Made by a program: the position numbers and the translations under genes
Shown here: in pieces, positions 47,605-56,867 of the stretch
Layout of the letters: each line of letters begins with the position of its first letter
Numbering within the stretch: position 1 is the first letter of the stretch
Notes under the pieces: generated by a model
The model's input: the letters and a program-made list of their open reading frames with translations, nothing else
Told to the model about the DNA's origin: nothing
Database searches by the model: none
Source: Rhodocyclaceae bacterium
GTDB lineage: Bacteria; Pseudomonadota; Gammaproteobacteria; Burkholderiales; Rhodocyclaceae
Direction: 5' to 3'
Assembly (NCBI GenBank): GCA_008080565.1
Contig: VIKE01000017.1
Span: forward strand, 62,001-126,000
Length of the DNA stretch: 64,000 nucleotides

Positions 47605-49517
47605 CCCAGGCGTGCATCCAGCCGACGGTACTTGAGCGATACGGTATTGCTCGACCACTGCATGGCCTGCTGCGCGTAGCCCATCAGGGAAAATTCGAGG
47701 CCCAGCGGCAATTTCTGCATCCACATCAACGACGTTGCACGGCTGGGCATAGAGTTTTCAGTGAACTCAGCCACATCAAGCCGCTTCGCGGAAGACGACA
47801 AGTCGGAATTCGGGTACGCCAGCGCCGACGCCAGAAAATCACTGGTGATTCGCGCAAATGTCTGATTCAACACCAGCCGAGTCGACTCAAAAGGTTGCCA
47901 TTTGAACTGGTACTCCAGACCTGCAATCCTGACATCCTGAATCGGCACCGTCGATTTTGGGACATCCTGATCGCTGGCGCCCAAATCCATCCTGTACAGA
48001 CGATTTGAAACCCTCTCACTGAATAGCCGGACGTCCAGACTGGACCGCCAGTCGCGCCAGTCACCGAGATAGCCGACCTCCAAGGTATCGAGCCGTTCCG
48101 CCGCCATATCCGGAGTTCCTCGATAGATGAACTCATAGTAGGGGCGGTACGGGCCCGCATTCGGGATCGGCGTTTCCTCGTGCCCGCGATAGTTCTGGAT
48201 ACTTCCGGTCCGATAGGCACGCGAAACGCCGAGGCGCACCGTATTCTGGCTATTGAAGTGGAAATTGGAACTGATCCGGGGAGAAACATGCGCCCCAGCC
48301 AACGAGTCACTCTCACCGGCAAGGCCAACGTTACCGGTAAACCACTTCACCGGTTTCCATTCGACATTGCCGAAAATTCGTCCAACATCACGCCGCACCG
48401 TTCCCTGATCACGCAGCGTCCACTCCGAGCGCAGCGCGTCAGCTCTCCAACTGCCCCCCCAGACCAATCGCGCAGTCTCGAAAGCATGCAAGCTATGCTG
48501 CAACTCGATTTCATGCCGCGTTCCCTGATCGCCAGACTGATTGACGTTTACGGGCGCCAAAAACGGCAAAGCAACTATAAATGCGTCAGTAGACTCGTCA
48601 TTCACATACGAATAGCGTAACTGAATGTCCGAATCGCTCGACAGGACCCGACGCCACAATAGTTGCGCGTAACTGTCGGTTTGCTTTACGTCACGAAAGG
48701 GATTCGTCGGGTCCGGCAACAATGTCGCCTTGTCCAGTCGGCCACTCTGCGTAACACCTTCGATTTGCCCCGCGCTGAATTGCAGACTATCTCTTTCACT
48801 CAGGACAAAATCCGCACGAAAATCGAACAATCGAGTCCTATAGGAGTCAATCCAGTTATGCCGATCGGTTAGCCCATCATCATTCTGATGCCGATAGGTA
48901 AAACGAAAATCCCCAATCTCGCCTATCTTGCCGCCTGTCCTGAATGTGTAGTCGCGGACATTCTGGTTGCCGTAACCGGTGGACACAGAAGTTCCCCGAA
49001 CCAGCGCAGGATCAACCGTAATGATATTGATAACACCAAGAAAGGCATTGCTGCCATAGGAAACAGCATTAGTGCCGCGCACGACCTCAATCCGCTCAAT
49101 ATCCTCCAGCGCGACCGGCAACGTGACCCAATTGACACCGCTCCCGAATAGAGGCGACAGCATTGAACGCCCATCAATGAGTACCTGTACCCGTGGCGCG
49201 TAATCGCCATCACCCAAACCGTGGTAGGTAGCCCGCGCGGCCTCGGTGTTGTTTGGATAAGTCTGGAAACCTGGCACTAAACGGAAAATATCGTTCAGAT
49301 CCCGCGCCCCGGAGGCCTTGATCATGTCGCGGTCGACAACCGTTACCGCAGCAGGTACGTCGGCCAATTTCTGCGGCAAGCGACTGACCGAAGCCACGAT
49401 CGGCAACTCGCTGAAATAAGCATCCTCATCCGCCGACCAGGCATTGCCGGTCATCCACACCCCTGCCAGCACGATAGCCAACGAGGCGCTTGGTAAATTG
49501 CCTGTTTTACGGGTCAC
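47400..49517 (-). CDS. TonB-dependent receptor, 3' end abnormal
   Basis: A 705-residue outer-membrane beta-barrel protein. A signal peptide, then PIVASVSRLPQKLADVPAAV (TonB-box region), the plug domain and many barrel strands are visible. Near the end, ELALTIQNRNRMTAPSS departs from the usual final strands and continues into the antisense of the neighbouring EAL domain, so 25-40 native residues seem to be lost near 47550. By chance the frame still ends in F. It may import a ligand detected by the neighbouring periplasmic protein. Its start overlaps the PilZ gene stop by four bases. Confidence 0.8.
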   Translation of the reverse strand: MTRKTGNLPSASLAIVLAGVWMTGNAWSADEDAYFSELPIVASVSRLPQKLADVPAAVTVVDRDMIKASGARDLNDIFRLVPGFQTYPNNTEAARATYHGLGDGDYAPRVQVLIDGRSMLSPLFGSGVNWVTLPVALEDIERIEVVRGTNAVSYGSNAFLGVINIITVDPALVRGTSVSTGYGNQNVRDYTFRTGGKIGEIGDFRFTYRHQNDDGLTDRHNWIDSYRTRLFDFRADFVLSERDSLQFSAGQIEGVTQSGRLDKATLLPDPTNPFRDVKQTDSYAQLLWRRVLSSDSDIQLRYSYVNDESTDAFIVALPFLAPVNVNQSGDQGTRHEIELQHSLHAFETARLVWGGSWRADALRSEWTLRDQGTVRRDVGRIFGNVEWKPVKWFTGNVGLAGESDSLAGAHVSPRISSNFHFNSQNTVRLGVSRAYRTGSIQNYRGHEETPIPNAGPYRPYYEFIYRGTPDMAAERLDTLEVGYLGDWRDWRSSLDVRLFSERVSNRLYRMDLGASDQDVPKSTVPIQDVRIAGLEYQFKWQPFESTRLVLNQTFARITSDFLASALAYPNSDLSSSAKRLDVAEFTENSMPSRATSLMWMQKLPLGLEFSLMGYAQQAMQWSSNTVSLKYRRLDARLGYPFRVGALGGELALTIQNRNRMTAPSSQTSKGSLGAMALPSAKSTPRLRSCSNVSRSSTPSAIVWMF

Positions 49518-50122
49518 AAGCCCGGTGTCTCCATTTTTTCGATCTCACCGGGCACCGCCAAGGCCAGCTTCCAGGCCTCAGAAAAACACTCTGACTGCGC
49601 GCCGAGCTTCACTCCATGCCGGTTACAAGCCACCAGACACAGGGCCAACCCTGCCTGATCGACCACGGTAACGCCCTCGAGATCAATTTCGTCGACCCCC
49701 ACCCTCGTCAAGGCATGCATGAAATCATTGCGCAAGGAGTTGCCAAGGCCGCCAGTAATGCGCATGATTTTTTTCCCCCCTAACTCGCGAACGCCGAGAA
49801 TCGAGGCATTCCCGGATGCCAGGGCGGCGTTGATGGCATCATCTATAAGAATCTGATTGATCGGCCCGGTTTGGAAGCGAACGCCGAACATATTGCCGAC
49901 CCGGCTGACAACCGCTGCCGGAACGTCAATCAACGGCGAGCCAAAAACCCGAAATTCACAACCGATGTTGTGCGAAATTTCGAGCGGCATCTCCGTCCGC
50001 ACCATCAGCCCGGACAAGGATAGATTCTCGATTAGCCCTTCGCCAATCGCCCCCCCGAAGCCAATTCTGACTTTAGGCAAGTTGCCGAAACGAATCCGTT
50101 GATGCCGCCGTTGATCCAGCAT
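49514..50122 (-). CDS. PilZ domain protein with STAS-like C-terminus
   Basis: A 202-residue protein. LDQRRHQRIRFGNLPKV at the start and ENLSLSGLMVRTEMPL are the two parts of the PilZ cyclic-di-GMP site. The second half (GVDEIDLEGVTVVDQAGLALCLVAC) resembles a STAS fold. It would sense the second messenger made by the nearby GGDEF protein. Its stop overlaps the TonB receptor start (ATGA), so the two share a leftward message. Confidence 0.75.
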   Translation of the reverse strand: MLDQRRHQRIRFGNLPKVRIGFGGAIGEGLIENLSLSGLMVRTEMPLEISHNIGCEFRVFGSPLIDVPAAVVSRVGNMFGVRFQTGPINQILIDDAINAALASGNASILGVRELGGKKIMRITGGLGNSLRNDFMHALTRVGVDEIDLEGVTVVDQAGLALCLVACNRHGVKLGAQSECFSEAWKLALAVPGEIEKMETPGL

Positions 50123-50263
50123 TGTGGCCGAAGCTTTCTAGAAATTTGTTTTGTCGGGATTTTATCAAATGTTGAGCACGCTACCACCTATTGCATAAGT
50201 AGATCACCACATTGACTTTTTGCGCCCTGCTCGGTATCGTCTCCCGACGCTGGAAACACTCCA

Positions 50264-50318
50264 GCCGCGCCGATTTGAGCTCTGATTGCGGGCGCCAAAT
50301 AAATTCAGCTAAAACGGG
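50264..50318 (+). ncRNA. SAM-II riboswitch
   Basis: GCGCCGATTTGAGC, then GATTGCGGGCGCC and AAATAAATTCAGCTAAAACG match the SAM-II pattern, including the hallmark AGCTAAAa-GGG. The first GCGC pairs with the second. It would repress metX when SAM is high. It lies 66 bases upstream of the metX start. Confidence 0.8.
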
Positions 50319-50322
50319 AACC

Positions 50323-50370
50323 ACCCAGTTCGCCCGACGAGTTCACGTTTAAGGCCAACTGGGTTTTTGT
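50323..50370 (+). terminator. Terminator-like hairpin in the metX leader
   Basis: ACCCAGTT and AACTGGGT enclose a 26-base loop and are followed by a run of T. It lies between the SAM-II element and the metX start and could be its expression platform. Confidence 0.6.
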
Positions 50371-50383
50371 ATTCAGGAACAGC

Positions 50384-51508
50384 ATGCCAGGACAACCCGT
50401 CGGCGCCGTCGAATCACAGCGCGCTCACTTCGATCAGCCGTTGCATTTGCGTAGCGGTGGAGTTTTGCCGGCCTACGACTTGGTATATGAGACGTATGGC
50501 ACGCTAAATGTGGCAAAGTCGAATGCCATTCTGGTCTGCCACGCGCTCTCCGGCCATCATCATGTCGCTGGCCATTACGCGGACCAGCCGCAAAATATCG
50601 GCTGGTGGGACAACATCGTCGGCCCCGGGCGACCACTGGATACCGACAGATTCTTTATTGTTGGCCTGAACAATCTGGGCGGTTGCCACGGCTCGACCGG
50701 ACCATCGTCGACCAACCCGGCCACCGGCAAGCCGTGGGGTGCCGAATTTCCGATTGTTGCTGTGAACGACTGGGTGCACGCCCAGGCCAGGCTGGCCGAC
50801 AGACTCGGTATCGATAGCTGGGCGGCCGTCATGGGTGGCAGCCTGGGCGGCATGCAGGCGCTGCGCTGGAGCATCACCTACCCGGAGCGGGTGCGCAACG
50901 CTATCGTCATCGCCGCAGCCCCCAAGCTGTCAGCGCAAAACATCGCCTTCAACGACGTTGCCCGCCAGGCCATACTCACCGACCCGGACTTCCACGGTGG
51001 CAACTACTACGAACACAACACCCGTCCGCTACGCGGCCTGCGCTTGGCGCGCATGCTCGGCCACATAACCTACCTGTCGGACGACCAAATGGGTGCGAAA
51101 TTCGGCCGCGAACTTCGCAACAGCGCCTTCTCCTTCGGTTTCGATGTCGAATTCGAGGTCGAGTCCTACCTGCGCTATCAAGGTGACAAGTTCGCTGGCT
51201 ATTTCGATGCCAACACCTACCTGCTGATGACCAAAGCACTCGACTATTTCGACCCGTCGCGCGAGGACGACGGCAACCTGAATGCCACCATGGCACGCAG
51301 TAAAGCCAACTTCCTGATTGCCTCGTTTACCACTGACTGGCGCTTCACCCCGGCGCGTTCGAAAGAGATTGTCGCTGCCCTGCTGGCCAACGGACGCAAT
51401 GTGTCCTACGCGGAAATCGACCTCAATTTCGGGCACGACTCATTCCTGATGGAAGATGCTCACTATCACGCCGTGGTCGATGCCTATCTGCGGAACATCA
51501 AGCTATGA
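50384..51508 (+). CDS. metX: Homoserine O-acyltransferase MetX
   Basis: A 374-residue alpha/beta-hydrolase-fold enzyme. [13 protein letters not shown] holds the nucleophile serine, the acid is upstream, and [14 protein letters not shown] ends with the catalytic His. It acylates homoserine, the first committed step to methionine, using acetyl- or succinyl-CoA; betaproteobacterial enzymes of this type often use succinyl-CoA. It is followed by metW (ATGA overlap) and controlled by the SAM-II element. Confidence 0.94.
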   Translation: MPGQPVGAVESQRAHFDQPLHLRSGGVLPAYDLVYETYGTLNVAKSNAILVCHALSGHHHVAGHYADQPQNIGWWDNIVGPGRPLDTDRFFIVGLNNLGGCHGSTGPSSTNPATGKPWGAEFPIVAVNDWVHAQARLADRLGIDSWAAVMGGSLGGMQALRWSITYPERVRNAIVIAAAPKLSAQNIAFNDVARQAILTDPDFHGGNYYEHNTRPLRGLRLARMLGHITYLSDDQMGAKFGRELRNSAFSFGFDVEFEVESYLRYQGDKFAGYFDANTYLLMTKALDYFDPSREDDGNLNATMARSKANFLIASFTTDWRFTPARSKEIVAALLANGRNVSYAEIDLNFGHDSFLMEDAHYHAVVDAYLRNIKL

Positions 51509-52104
51509 CGCACACTCTGGGCCGCCCTGATTTTGAATTGATCGCCGGCTGGATTGAGCCAGGCCATCGCGTGCTCGACCTCGGCTGTGGCGACGGCACG
51601 CTACTGAAACATCTGATTGACCTTCGTGGCGTACAGGGGGTCGGGGTCGAAATCGATGATGCCAACGTGCTCGCGGCCATCAAGAACGGCATCAATGTTA
51701 TTCAGGGCAATCTGGAGCGTGGCCTCGACGAATTTGCCGACCAGGCTTTCGACCACGTTGTGCTGTCCCGCACACTGCAAACCGTTCGTCACACCGAGGG
51801 CATCCTGCGTGAAATGCTACGCGTCGGGCGGGAGGCAGTGGTCTCCTTCCCCAACTTCGCCTACTGGAAGAACCTGCGTTCAGTAATTGATGGCCGCATG
51901 CCGGTTTCCGAGGATCTTCCCTATCAGTGGTATGACTCGCCCAATGTGCGCTTCTTCACCCTGCTCGATTTCGAGGACTTGTGCAACAAAATGGGACTGA
52001 TCATCCGTGAGCGCAGCGTTCTTGATGAAGAAGGCAACCCCGTCACCAGCGAGGTCAACTTTCTCGGCAGCCTGGCGGTCTATCGCCTGACGCAAACCCG
52101 TTGA
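51505..52104 (+). CDS. metW: Methionine biosynthesis protein MetW
   Basis: A 199-residue SAM-binding protein. [15 protein letters not shown] is the SAM loop and [20 protein letters not shown] a typical MetW segment. It works with MetX in methionine synthesis and often stands next to it, as here. Its stop overlaps the start of the AmpG-like gene by one base. Confidence 0.93.
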   Translation: MTHTLGRPDFELIAGWIEPGHRVLDLGCGDGTLLKHLIDLRGVQGVGVEIDDANVLAAIKNGINVIQGNLERGLDEFADQAFDHVVLSRTLQTVRHTEGILREMLRVGREAVVSFPNFAYWKNLRSVIDGRMPVSEDLPYQWYDSPNVRFFTLLDFEDLCNKMGLIIRERSVLDEEGNPVTSEVNFLGSLAVYRLTQTR

Positions 52105-53372
52105 TGCCGGTCTGGCTTGCCGCCCTGCTCAGCCGGAAGATGCTGATCTGCATCTTTACCGGTTTCAGTTCGGGCCTGCCCCTCTACCTCTTGCTCAACC
52201 TTCTGCCCGCCTGGCTACGTAGCGAGGGGGTAGATCTCAAGACCATCGGTTTTTTTGCCCTGATCCAGTTTCCATATACTTGGAAATTTCTTTGGTCGCC
52301 ACTCCTTGATCGCTTCAGCGTTCCCGGATTTGGCCGGCGCCGGGGATGGATGTTGCTGACTCAACTCGGCTTGCTGTTGGTCATTGGTTCGCTCGGCGGC
52401 CTCGATCCCAAAGAAAGTATCTGGCCCATCTTGTGGCTCGCCGCCCTGCTCGCCTTTCTGTCGGGAACGCAGGATATTGCGGTCGACGCCTTCAGGCGCG
52501 AGATTTTGAATGACAACGAACTGGGCCTTGGCAATGCTGTCCACGTCAATGCCTATCGTATCGCCGGCCTGATCCCTGGTTCGCTATCGTTGATCCTGGC
52601 AGATCGCCTTCCGTGGAATGAAGTGTTCTGGATAACCGGCGCCTTCATGATCCCCGGCATGGTGATGGCTTGGTTGGTCAGTGAACCACTCATCAAGGGT
52701 GTGCCAAAAACGCTCCGCCAGGCAGTAACAGAGCCGTTTCACGAATTCATCGGCCGACAAGGCTGGCGCGGAGCCCTGATGGTTCTCGGCTTCATCTTCC
52801 TCTACAAACTCGGGGACAGCCTATGCACGGCACTGGCTACTCCGTTTTATCTCGACATGGGGTTTACCAAGACTGACATCGGTCTCATCGCCAAACATGC
52901 CGGCCTCTGGCCAGCGGTAATCGGCGCCCTGCTCGGCGGTTTGTGGATGATACGGCTGGGGATCAACCGGGCACTATGGCTGTTCGGCGTTGTCCAGCTG
53001 GTATCCATTTTCGGCTTTGCCTGGCTGGCGTCGCAGGGCCACTATGCCAGCATCGGCGCAGAAGAACGCATCGCGCTGGCCTTCGTCATCAGCCTCGAAG
53101 CACTGGGCGTCGGCTTGGGAACGGCAGCCTTCGTCGCCTACATCGCGCGCTCGACTCATCCGGCCTACACGGCCACCCAGATGGCGCTCTTCACCAGTCT
53201 GGCGGCCGTGCCACGCACTTTCATCAACGCCTCTGCCGGATGGCTTGTTGAAACGCTGGGCTGGAGCAGCTTTTACTGGCTATGTGCGGGGCTGGCCGTT
53301 CCGGGAATGGTTCTATTGCTGAAAGTGGCGCCATGGAACGAAAGCGCAGCAAATACTAGTCGCCCCGTTTGA
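52104..53372 (+). CDS. AmpG-family muropeptide permease
   Basis: A 422-residue major facilitator with about twelve transmembrane segments. CIFTGFSSGLPLYLLLNLLPAWLR, QFPYTWKFLWSPLLDRF and SGTQDIAVDAFRREIL are typical of AmpG, which brings muropeptides back into the cytoplasm. An upstream in-frame TTG would add one residue. It begins inside the metW stop. It ends convergently with the small gene 53356-53664, overlapping by 17 bases. Confidence 0.85.
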   Translation: MPVWLAALLSRKMLICIFTGFSSGLPLYLLLNLLPAWLRSEGVDLKTIGFFALIQFPYTWKFLWSPLLDRFSVPGFGRRRGWMLLTQLGLLLVIGSLGGLDPKESIWPILWLAALLAFLSGTQDIAVDAFRREILNDNELGLGNAVHVNAYRIAGLIPGSLSLILADRLPWNEVFWITGAFMIPGMVMAWLVSEPLIKGVPKTLRQAVTEPFHEFIGRQGWRGALMVLGFIFLYKLGDSLCTALATPFYLDMGFTKTDIGLIAKHAGLWPAVIGALLGGLWMIRLGINRALWLFGVVQLVSIFGFAWLASQGHYASIGAEERIALAFVISLEALGVGLGTAAFVAYIARSTHPAYTATQMALFTSLAAVPRTFINASAGWLVETLGWSSFYWLCAGLAVPGMVLLLKVAPWNESAANTSRPV

Positions 53373-53664
53373 TCCTGCGCCTGTCCAGCCACCAGGCATA
53401 CACGGGCAAAAGCAGTATGGAGCCAGGCAATAGCAAGGCTATCAGATAGGGCGACAGGCGGACCAAACGGCGCAAATGCCGGATAAGCTCCAGCTTTTCA
53501 TCCGGCGTCCAGTGGCCACCATTACGCACCTTCATCAACAGCGGCATCATGCCGCGCGTCGCGATCAACTCGGCCAGCACCCTGCGCACCTGCCGTCGCT
53601 GAGAAGAAACCATCTGCCGCCACCAGGTGGGCAGTACGGCTTCATCACCGACCGACTCACCCAT
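53356..53664 (-). CDS. Small protein with LETM1-like C-terminus
   Basis: A 102-residue protein from the ATG near 53662-53664. The C-terminal half (LIRHLRRLVRLSPYLIALLLPGSILLLP) has one strong hydrophobic segment and resembles the LETM1-like signature only loosely. Its neighbours (YqjK-like, YqjE-like, DUF883) suggest a role in envelope stability. Function not known. Confidence 0.55.
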   Translation of the reverse strand: MGESVGDEAVLPTWWRQMVSSQRRQVRRVLAELIATRGMMPLLMKVRNGGHWTPDEKLELIRHLRRLVRLSPYLIALLLPGSILLLPVYAWWLDRRRIKRGD

Positions 53665-53666
53665 GG

Positions 53667-53960
53667 TTAACGCGCACCGATCAGGGAAGTCCGGATGGCG
53701 CGCCAGCCGCGCCACAGAAAGAAGCCGCGCCGAGCCCAGCGTATTGCCCGCCGCGGGCGGGCGACGACGGCAACCAAAACAGCTATGCCAACAGCGGCTG
53801 GATGGTGTTTGAGCCAGTCGACACCCTTGAGAACCGTATCGCCACGCCCAAGCGCCGCTTCAAGTGGCACCGAATGACGCGCCAGAACACGGCGCTGTTC
53901 ATCGATGCGCGCCTTGAGGGCACCATGCCGGGTAGCCAGCTCCAGTAATTTCGGGTTCAT
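53667..53960 (-). CDS. YqjK-like protein
   Basis: A 97-residue protein. LLELATRHGALKARIDEQRRVLA is a helical start, followed by a single hydrophobic segment (GIAVLVAVVA) and a basic tail. It matches the YqjK family. Part of the yqjD-yqjE-yqjK-like set seen in many proteobacteria. Overlaps the next gene by four bases. Confidence 0.75.
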   Translation of the reverse strand: MNPKLLELATRHGALKARIDEQRRVLARHSVPLEAALGRGDTVLKGVDWLKHHPAAVGIAVLVAVVARPRRAIRWARRGFFLWRGWRAIRTSLIGAR

Positions 53961-54364
53961 TCAGACTTGTTGCGATAACGACGCAATAGCGCCATGTCCG
54001 CTTCGAGTTCAGACAGGCTCGCCCGAAACATTTTGCTTGGTTGAGAGGTTTGCCGCTTCAGTGAAGCAATCAGATACAAGGCACCACCTATGAATAGCAC
54101 GGCAAAGATGCCCAACACCAAAACCCGGTGCTCCCAGAAAGCCAGCGACAGACAAAAAATCGCCAAGACAACGCCAACCGCGAGCAAAAACGCGGCGCCA
54201 ATCGCCTTCGACCAGAGCGACATGAGACGAAGTTTTTCTTCCTCAAGCTCTGTAACGAGGAGTTCGGCCCGCGTTTTGACAATCGCGATCAGCGTCGCAA
54301 CGCTACCTTTCAGCGCGGCGAAGAGGCCTTCGCGGCCCGCTTCACCGCCTGCTTGTTCGGTCAT
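53957..54364 (-). CDS. YqjE-like phage holin family membrane protein
   Basis: A 135-residue protein with two hydrophobic segments (about residues 53-75 and 81-102) after a helical start TLIAIVKTRAELLVTELEEEK. It matches the YqjE/phage_holin_3_6 family, which is not linked to phage lysis here but to envelope stress genes. ATGA overlap with the YqjK-like gene. Confidence 0.8.
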   Translation of the reverse strand: MTEQAGGEAGREGLFAALKGSVATLIAIVKTRAELLVTELEEEKLRLMSLWSKAIGAAFLLAVGVVLAIFCLSLAFWEHRVLVLGIFAVLFIGGALYLIASLKRQTSQPSKMFRASLSELEADMALLRRYRNKSE

Positions 54365-54368
54365 TCGC

Positions 54369-54683
54369 TTAGCGACGGCCGATCAGCACACCAAGGGCAA
54401 GTCCCAGTGCCGCGGCAACACCGACGGCTTTCCAAGGCTCTTCGTGTACGAAATCGTCGGTGGCACGCGCAGCGGCCTTGGTTTTGTCGACCAACGCAGC
54501 TTCCAGATCGAGAACACGCTCCTTGGTATCGCGCAGACGAACACTCAGACGTTCACGCAGTTCGCTCACTTTTTCACCAGCAGCACCGGCGGTGGCACGC
54601 AGCAACTCTTCGGTGTCGGAGATCACTACCTTCAAATCGGTAACCAACTTTTCCTTGTTGGCAGCAGTCATTTCTTCGGACAT
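54369..54683 (-). CDS. DUF883 (ElaB/YqjD) protein
   Basis: A 104-residue protein. A long amphipathic helix (LVTDLKVVISDTEELLRATAG) is followed by FVHEEPWKAVGVAAALGLALG, the family's C-terminal membrane helix. YqjD and ElaB bind ribosomes at the membrane in stationary phase. First gene of the leftward yqjD-yqjE-yqjK-like run. The ribosome site before it is AGG. Confidence 0.85.
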   Translation of the reverse strand: MSEEMTAANKEKLVTDLKVVISDTEELLRATAGAAGEKVSELRERLSVRLRDTKERVLDLEAALVDKTKAAARATDDFVHEEPWKAVGVAAALGLALGVLIGRR

Positions 54684-54758
54684 TTTTAACCTCGTTAGTG
54701 AGTTAGGCAGAGATACAGATTATCCCTACGGCGCAGCGAAATCAATTCGCATGAATGC

Positions 54759-55538
54759 TTATTTGAAGTCGTAATCGATTACCAGCGGGGCATGGTCGGA
54801 AAAACGCTCGGCCTTGTAGACTTCAGCCTGCCGGGCAGAAGCGGAAATACCCGGCGTGGCAATCTGGTAATCGATCCGCCACCCCACATTTTTGGCCCAA
54901 GCCTGGCCGCGATTGCTCCACCAGGTATAACAAGCCTCGCCGGCGTCGGGGTAAAGAGATCGATAGACATCGACCCAGCCTTGTTCATCAAACACCCGGC
55001 TGAGCCAGGCACGCTCCTCTGGCAGGAAACCGGAGTTTTTTTGGTTCGATTTCCAGTTTTTCAGATCAATGGCCTGATGCGCAATATTCCAGTCGCCACA
55101 CAGGACTATTTCCCGCCCTTCCGCCCGTAAGGCAACCATGTGCGGCAGAAACACATCGAGAAAGCGGAATTTGGCTTCTTGCCGCTCAGGCGAAGAAGAG
55201 CCCGAAGGCAGGTAAAGCGAAATCACCGACAGATTCCCGAAATCGGCCCGGATATAGCGCCCCTCGGTGTCGAACTCACCTCCGTCGAAACCCTCGACTA
55301 CACGGTCAGGCTTCTGTCTGCTCCAGATCCCGACGCCGCTGTAACCTTTTTTCTCGGCGCAGTGATAGAACGCGTGCATGCCATCCGGAGCCATCATCTC
55401 GGACGTCAAGTCGGGTAATTGTGCCTTCAGTTCCTGTAAGCAAAAAATGTCAGCGTGTTGAGAGGCCGCCCAGGGCAAGACATTTTTGCTCCAGGCAGAG
55501 CGGATACCATTGAGATTCAGGGAGATGATGCGTAACAT
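54759..55538 (-). CDS. xth: Exodeoxyribonuclease III
   Basis: A 259-residue AP endonuclease. [14 protein letters not shown] and FCLQELKAQ carry the conserved Asn and Glu, [15 protein letters not shown] the next active-site residues, and [12 protein letters not shown] the catalytic His. It repairs abasic sites. Divergent from pyrE, with 47 bases between the starts. Confidence 0.95.
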   Translation of the reverse strand: MLRIISLNLNGIRSAWSKNVLPWAASQHADIFCLQELKAQLPDLTSEMMAPDGMHAFYHCAEKKGYSGVGIWSRQKPDRVVEGFDGGEFDTEGRYIRADFGNLSVISLYLPSGSSSPERQEAKFRFLDVFLPHMVALRAEGREIVLCGDWNIAHQAIDLKNWKSNQKNSGFLPEERAWLSRVFDEQGWVDVYRSLYPDAGEACYTWWSNRGQAWAKNVGWRIDYQIATPGISASARQAEVYKAERFSDHAPLVIDYDFK

Positions 55539-55585
55539 TGTGCAATGATCGGCCCGGTTTTCCCGGTCGGATAGAATGGAAAAAT

Positions 55586-56227
55586 ATGGATTTTCGTCAG
55601 GAATTTATTGAATTTGCGCTGAGCTGCCAAGTACTGCGCTTTGGCGAATTCAAAACCAAGGCGGGAAGGCTCTCGCCCTACTTCTTCAATGCTGGTTTGT
55701 TCAATGACGGCAACTCACTCGGCCGTCTCGCCGAATTCTACGCGAAAGCTGCTGAAGCCGGCGGTGTCCAGTTCGACATGCTGTTTGGCCCGGCCTACAA
55801 GGGCATTCCGCTGGTCGCCACGATCACCATGGCCATGGCCCAGCGCGGCCAAAATTATCCCTTCGCCTACAATCGCAAGGAAGCCAAGGATCACGGCGAA
55901 GGTGGCAACATTGTTGGCGCACCACTGACCGGCCGGGTGTTGATTGTCGATGACGTGATTTCAGCCGGCACCTCGGTCCGCGAGTCAGTCGAACTGATCC
56001 GCGCTGCCGGCGCCACCCCGGCTGGCGTATTGATTGCGCTCGACCGCCAGGAACGCGGCCAGGGTGAACTGTCGGCGGTACAGGAAGTCCAGCGCGACTA
56101 TGGCATCCCGGTCATCGCCGTTGCCGGGCTGAGCGACCTGATGTCCTTCCTGGCCCACCATCCGGAATTTGCTGCCCACCGCGACGCCGTTACCCGCTAC
56201 CGGGAGCAGTACGGCATCCATGCGTAA
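55586..56227 (+). CDS. pyrE: Orotate phosphoribosyltransferase
   Basis: A 213-residue protein from the ATG at 55586; a longer frame lacks a site. [16 protein letters not shown] is the start, [17 protein letters not shown] the PRPP-binding loop. It forms orotidine monophosphate. It overlaps the next gene by eight bases. Confidence 0.96.
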   Translation: MDFRQEFIEFALSCQVLRFGEFKTKAGRLSPYFFNAGLFNDGNSLGRLAEFYAKAAEAGGVQFDMLFGPAYKGIPLVATITMAMAQRGQNYPFAYNRKEAKDHGEGGNIVGAPLTGRVLIVDDVISAGTSVRESVELIRAAGATPAGVLIALDRQERGQGELSAVQEVQRDYGIPVIAVAGLSDLMSFLAHHPEFAAHRDAVTRYREQYGIHA

Positions 56228-56867
56228 AACGCTGCTCATTGCCCCTCTGTTGTTGATTTCGCTTGGCTCGGCGCAAGCGGCGGGGGAGTTTTACTGCTGC
56301 CATGATCCAAGCACGGGTCGCCGGGTCTGCGGCGACATGTTGCCGGAGCAGTGCCGGGGACGCGCCTATCGGGTTCTGGACAGCGGTGGCAACATCGTCA
56401 AGGAAGTGGGCGCGGCGCTGACGCCGGAGCAAAAAGCCGAACAGGCTCAAGAAAACCTACGGCGCAAGCAGCTTGAAAACGCCAGCCGCGAGCAGCGGCG
56501 ACGTGATCAGGCATTGCTCGATACCTACGCGATGCCAGAAGACATCGATTTGGCTCAGCGCAAAGCCGAGGCAGACGTGAACCTGGCCATTCTGGCGACC
56601 ATTACACGCATAGACCAAGCACAAACCAAGCGCAAAAAGTTTGAAAACGAGGCCGAGTTCTACAAGAAGAAAGCCTTGCCCCCAGACCTGGAGCGGGATT
56701 TGCGCGCCATTGACCACGAGATCAAGCTCCAGCAGGAGTTGCTCGACATCAAGAAGCGGGACTTCGCCGTTATCAAGGCCAAGTACGACGCAGACCGCAA
56801 GCGCTACTACGAACTGACCCGCCGCTCGCCGCCAGCGCCGAGCGGCACAGCTCAACCTGCCCGCTGA
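56220..56867 (+). CDS. Exported DUF4124-like coiled-coil protein
   Basis: A 215-residue exported protein (signal peptide [19 protein letters not shown]). The first mature 40 residues contain four cysteines (CCHD, VCG, QCRG) that could pair, and the rest is a charged coiled coil (residues 75-200). The start resembles DUF4124, but I am not sure. It begins eight bases before the pyrE stop. Confidence 0.6.
   Translation: MRKTLLIAPLLLISLGSAQAAGEFYCCHDPSTGRRVCGDMLPEQCRGRAYRVLDSGGNIVKEVGAALTPEQKAEQAQENLRRKQLENASREQRRRDQALLDTYAMPEDIDLAQRKAEADVNLAILATITRIDQAQTKRKKFENEAEFYKKKALPPDLERDLRAIDHEIKLQQELLDIKKRDFAVIKAKYDADRKRYYELTRRSPPAPSGTAQPAR

Noticed and set aside
49310-49345. CGGTCGACAACCG in the TonB receptor
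   Set aside because: Core is split and the sequence encodes the normal plug residues.
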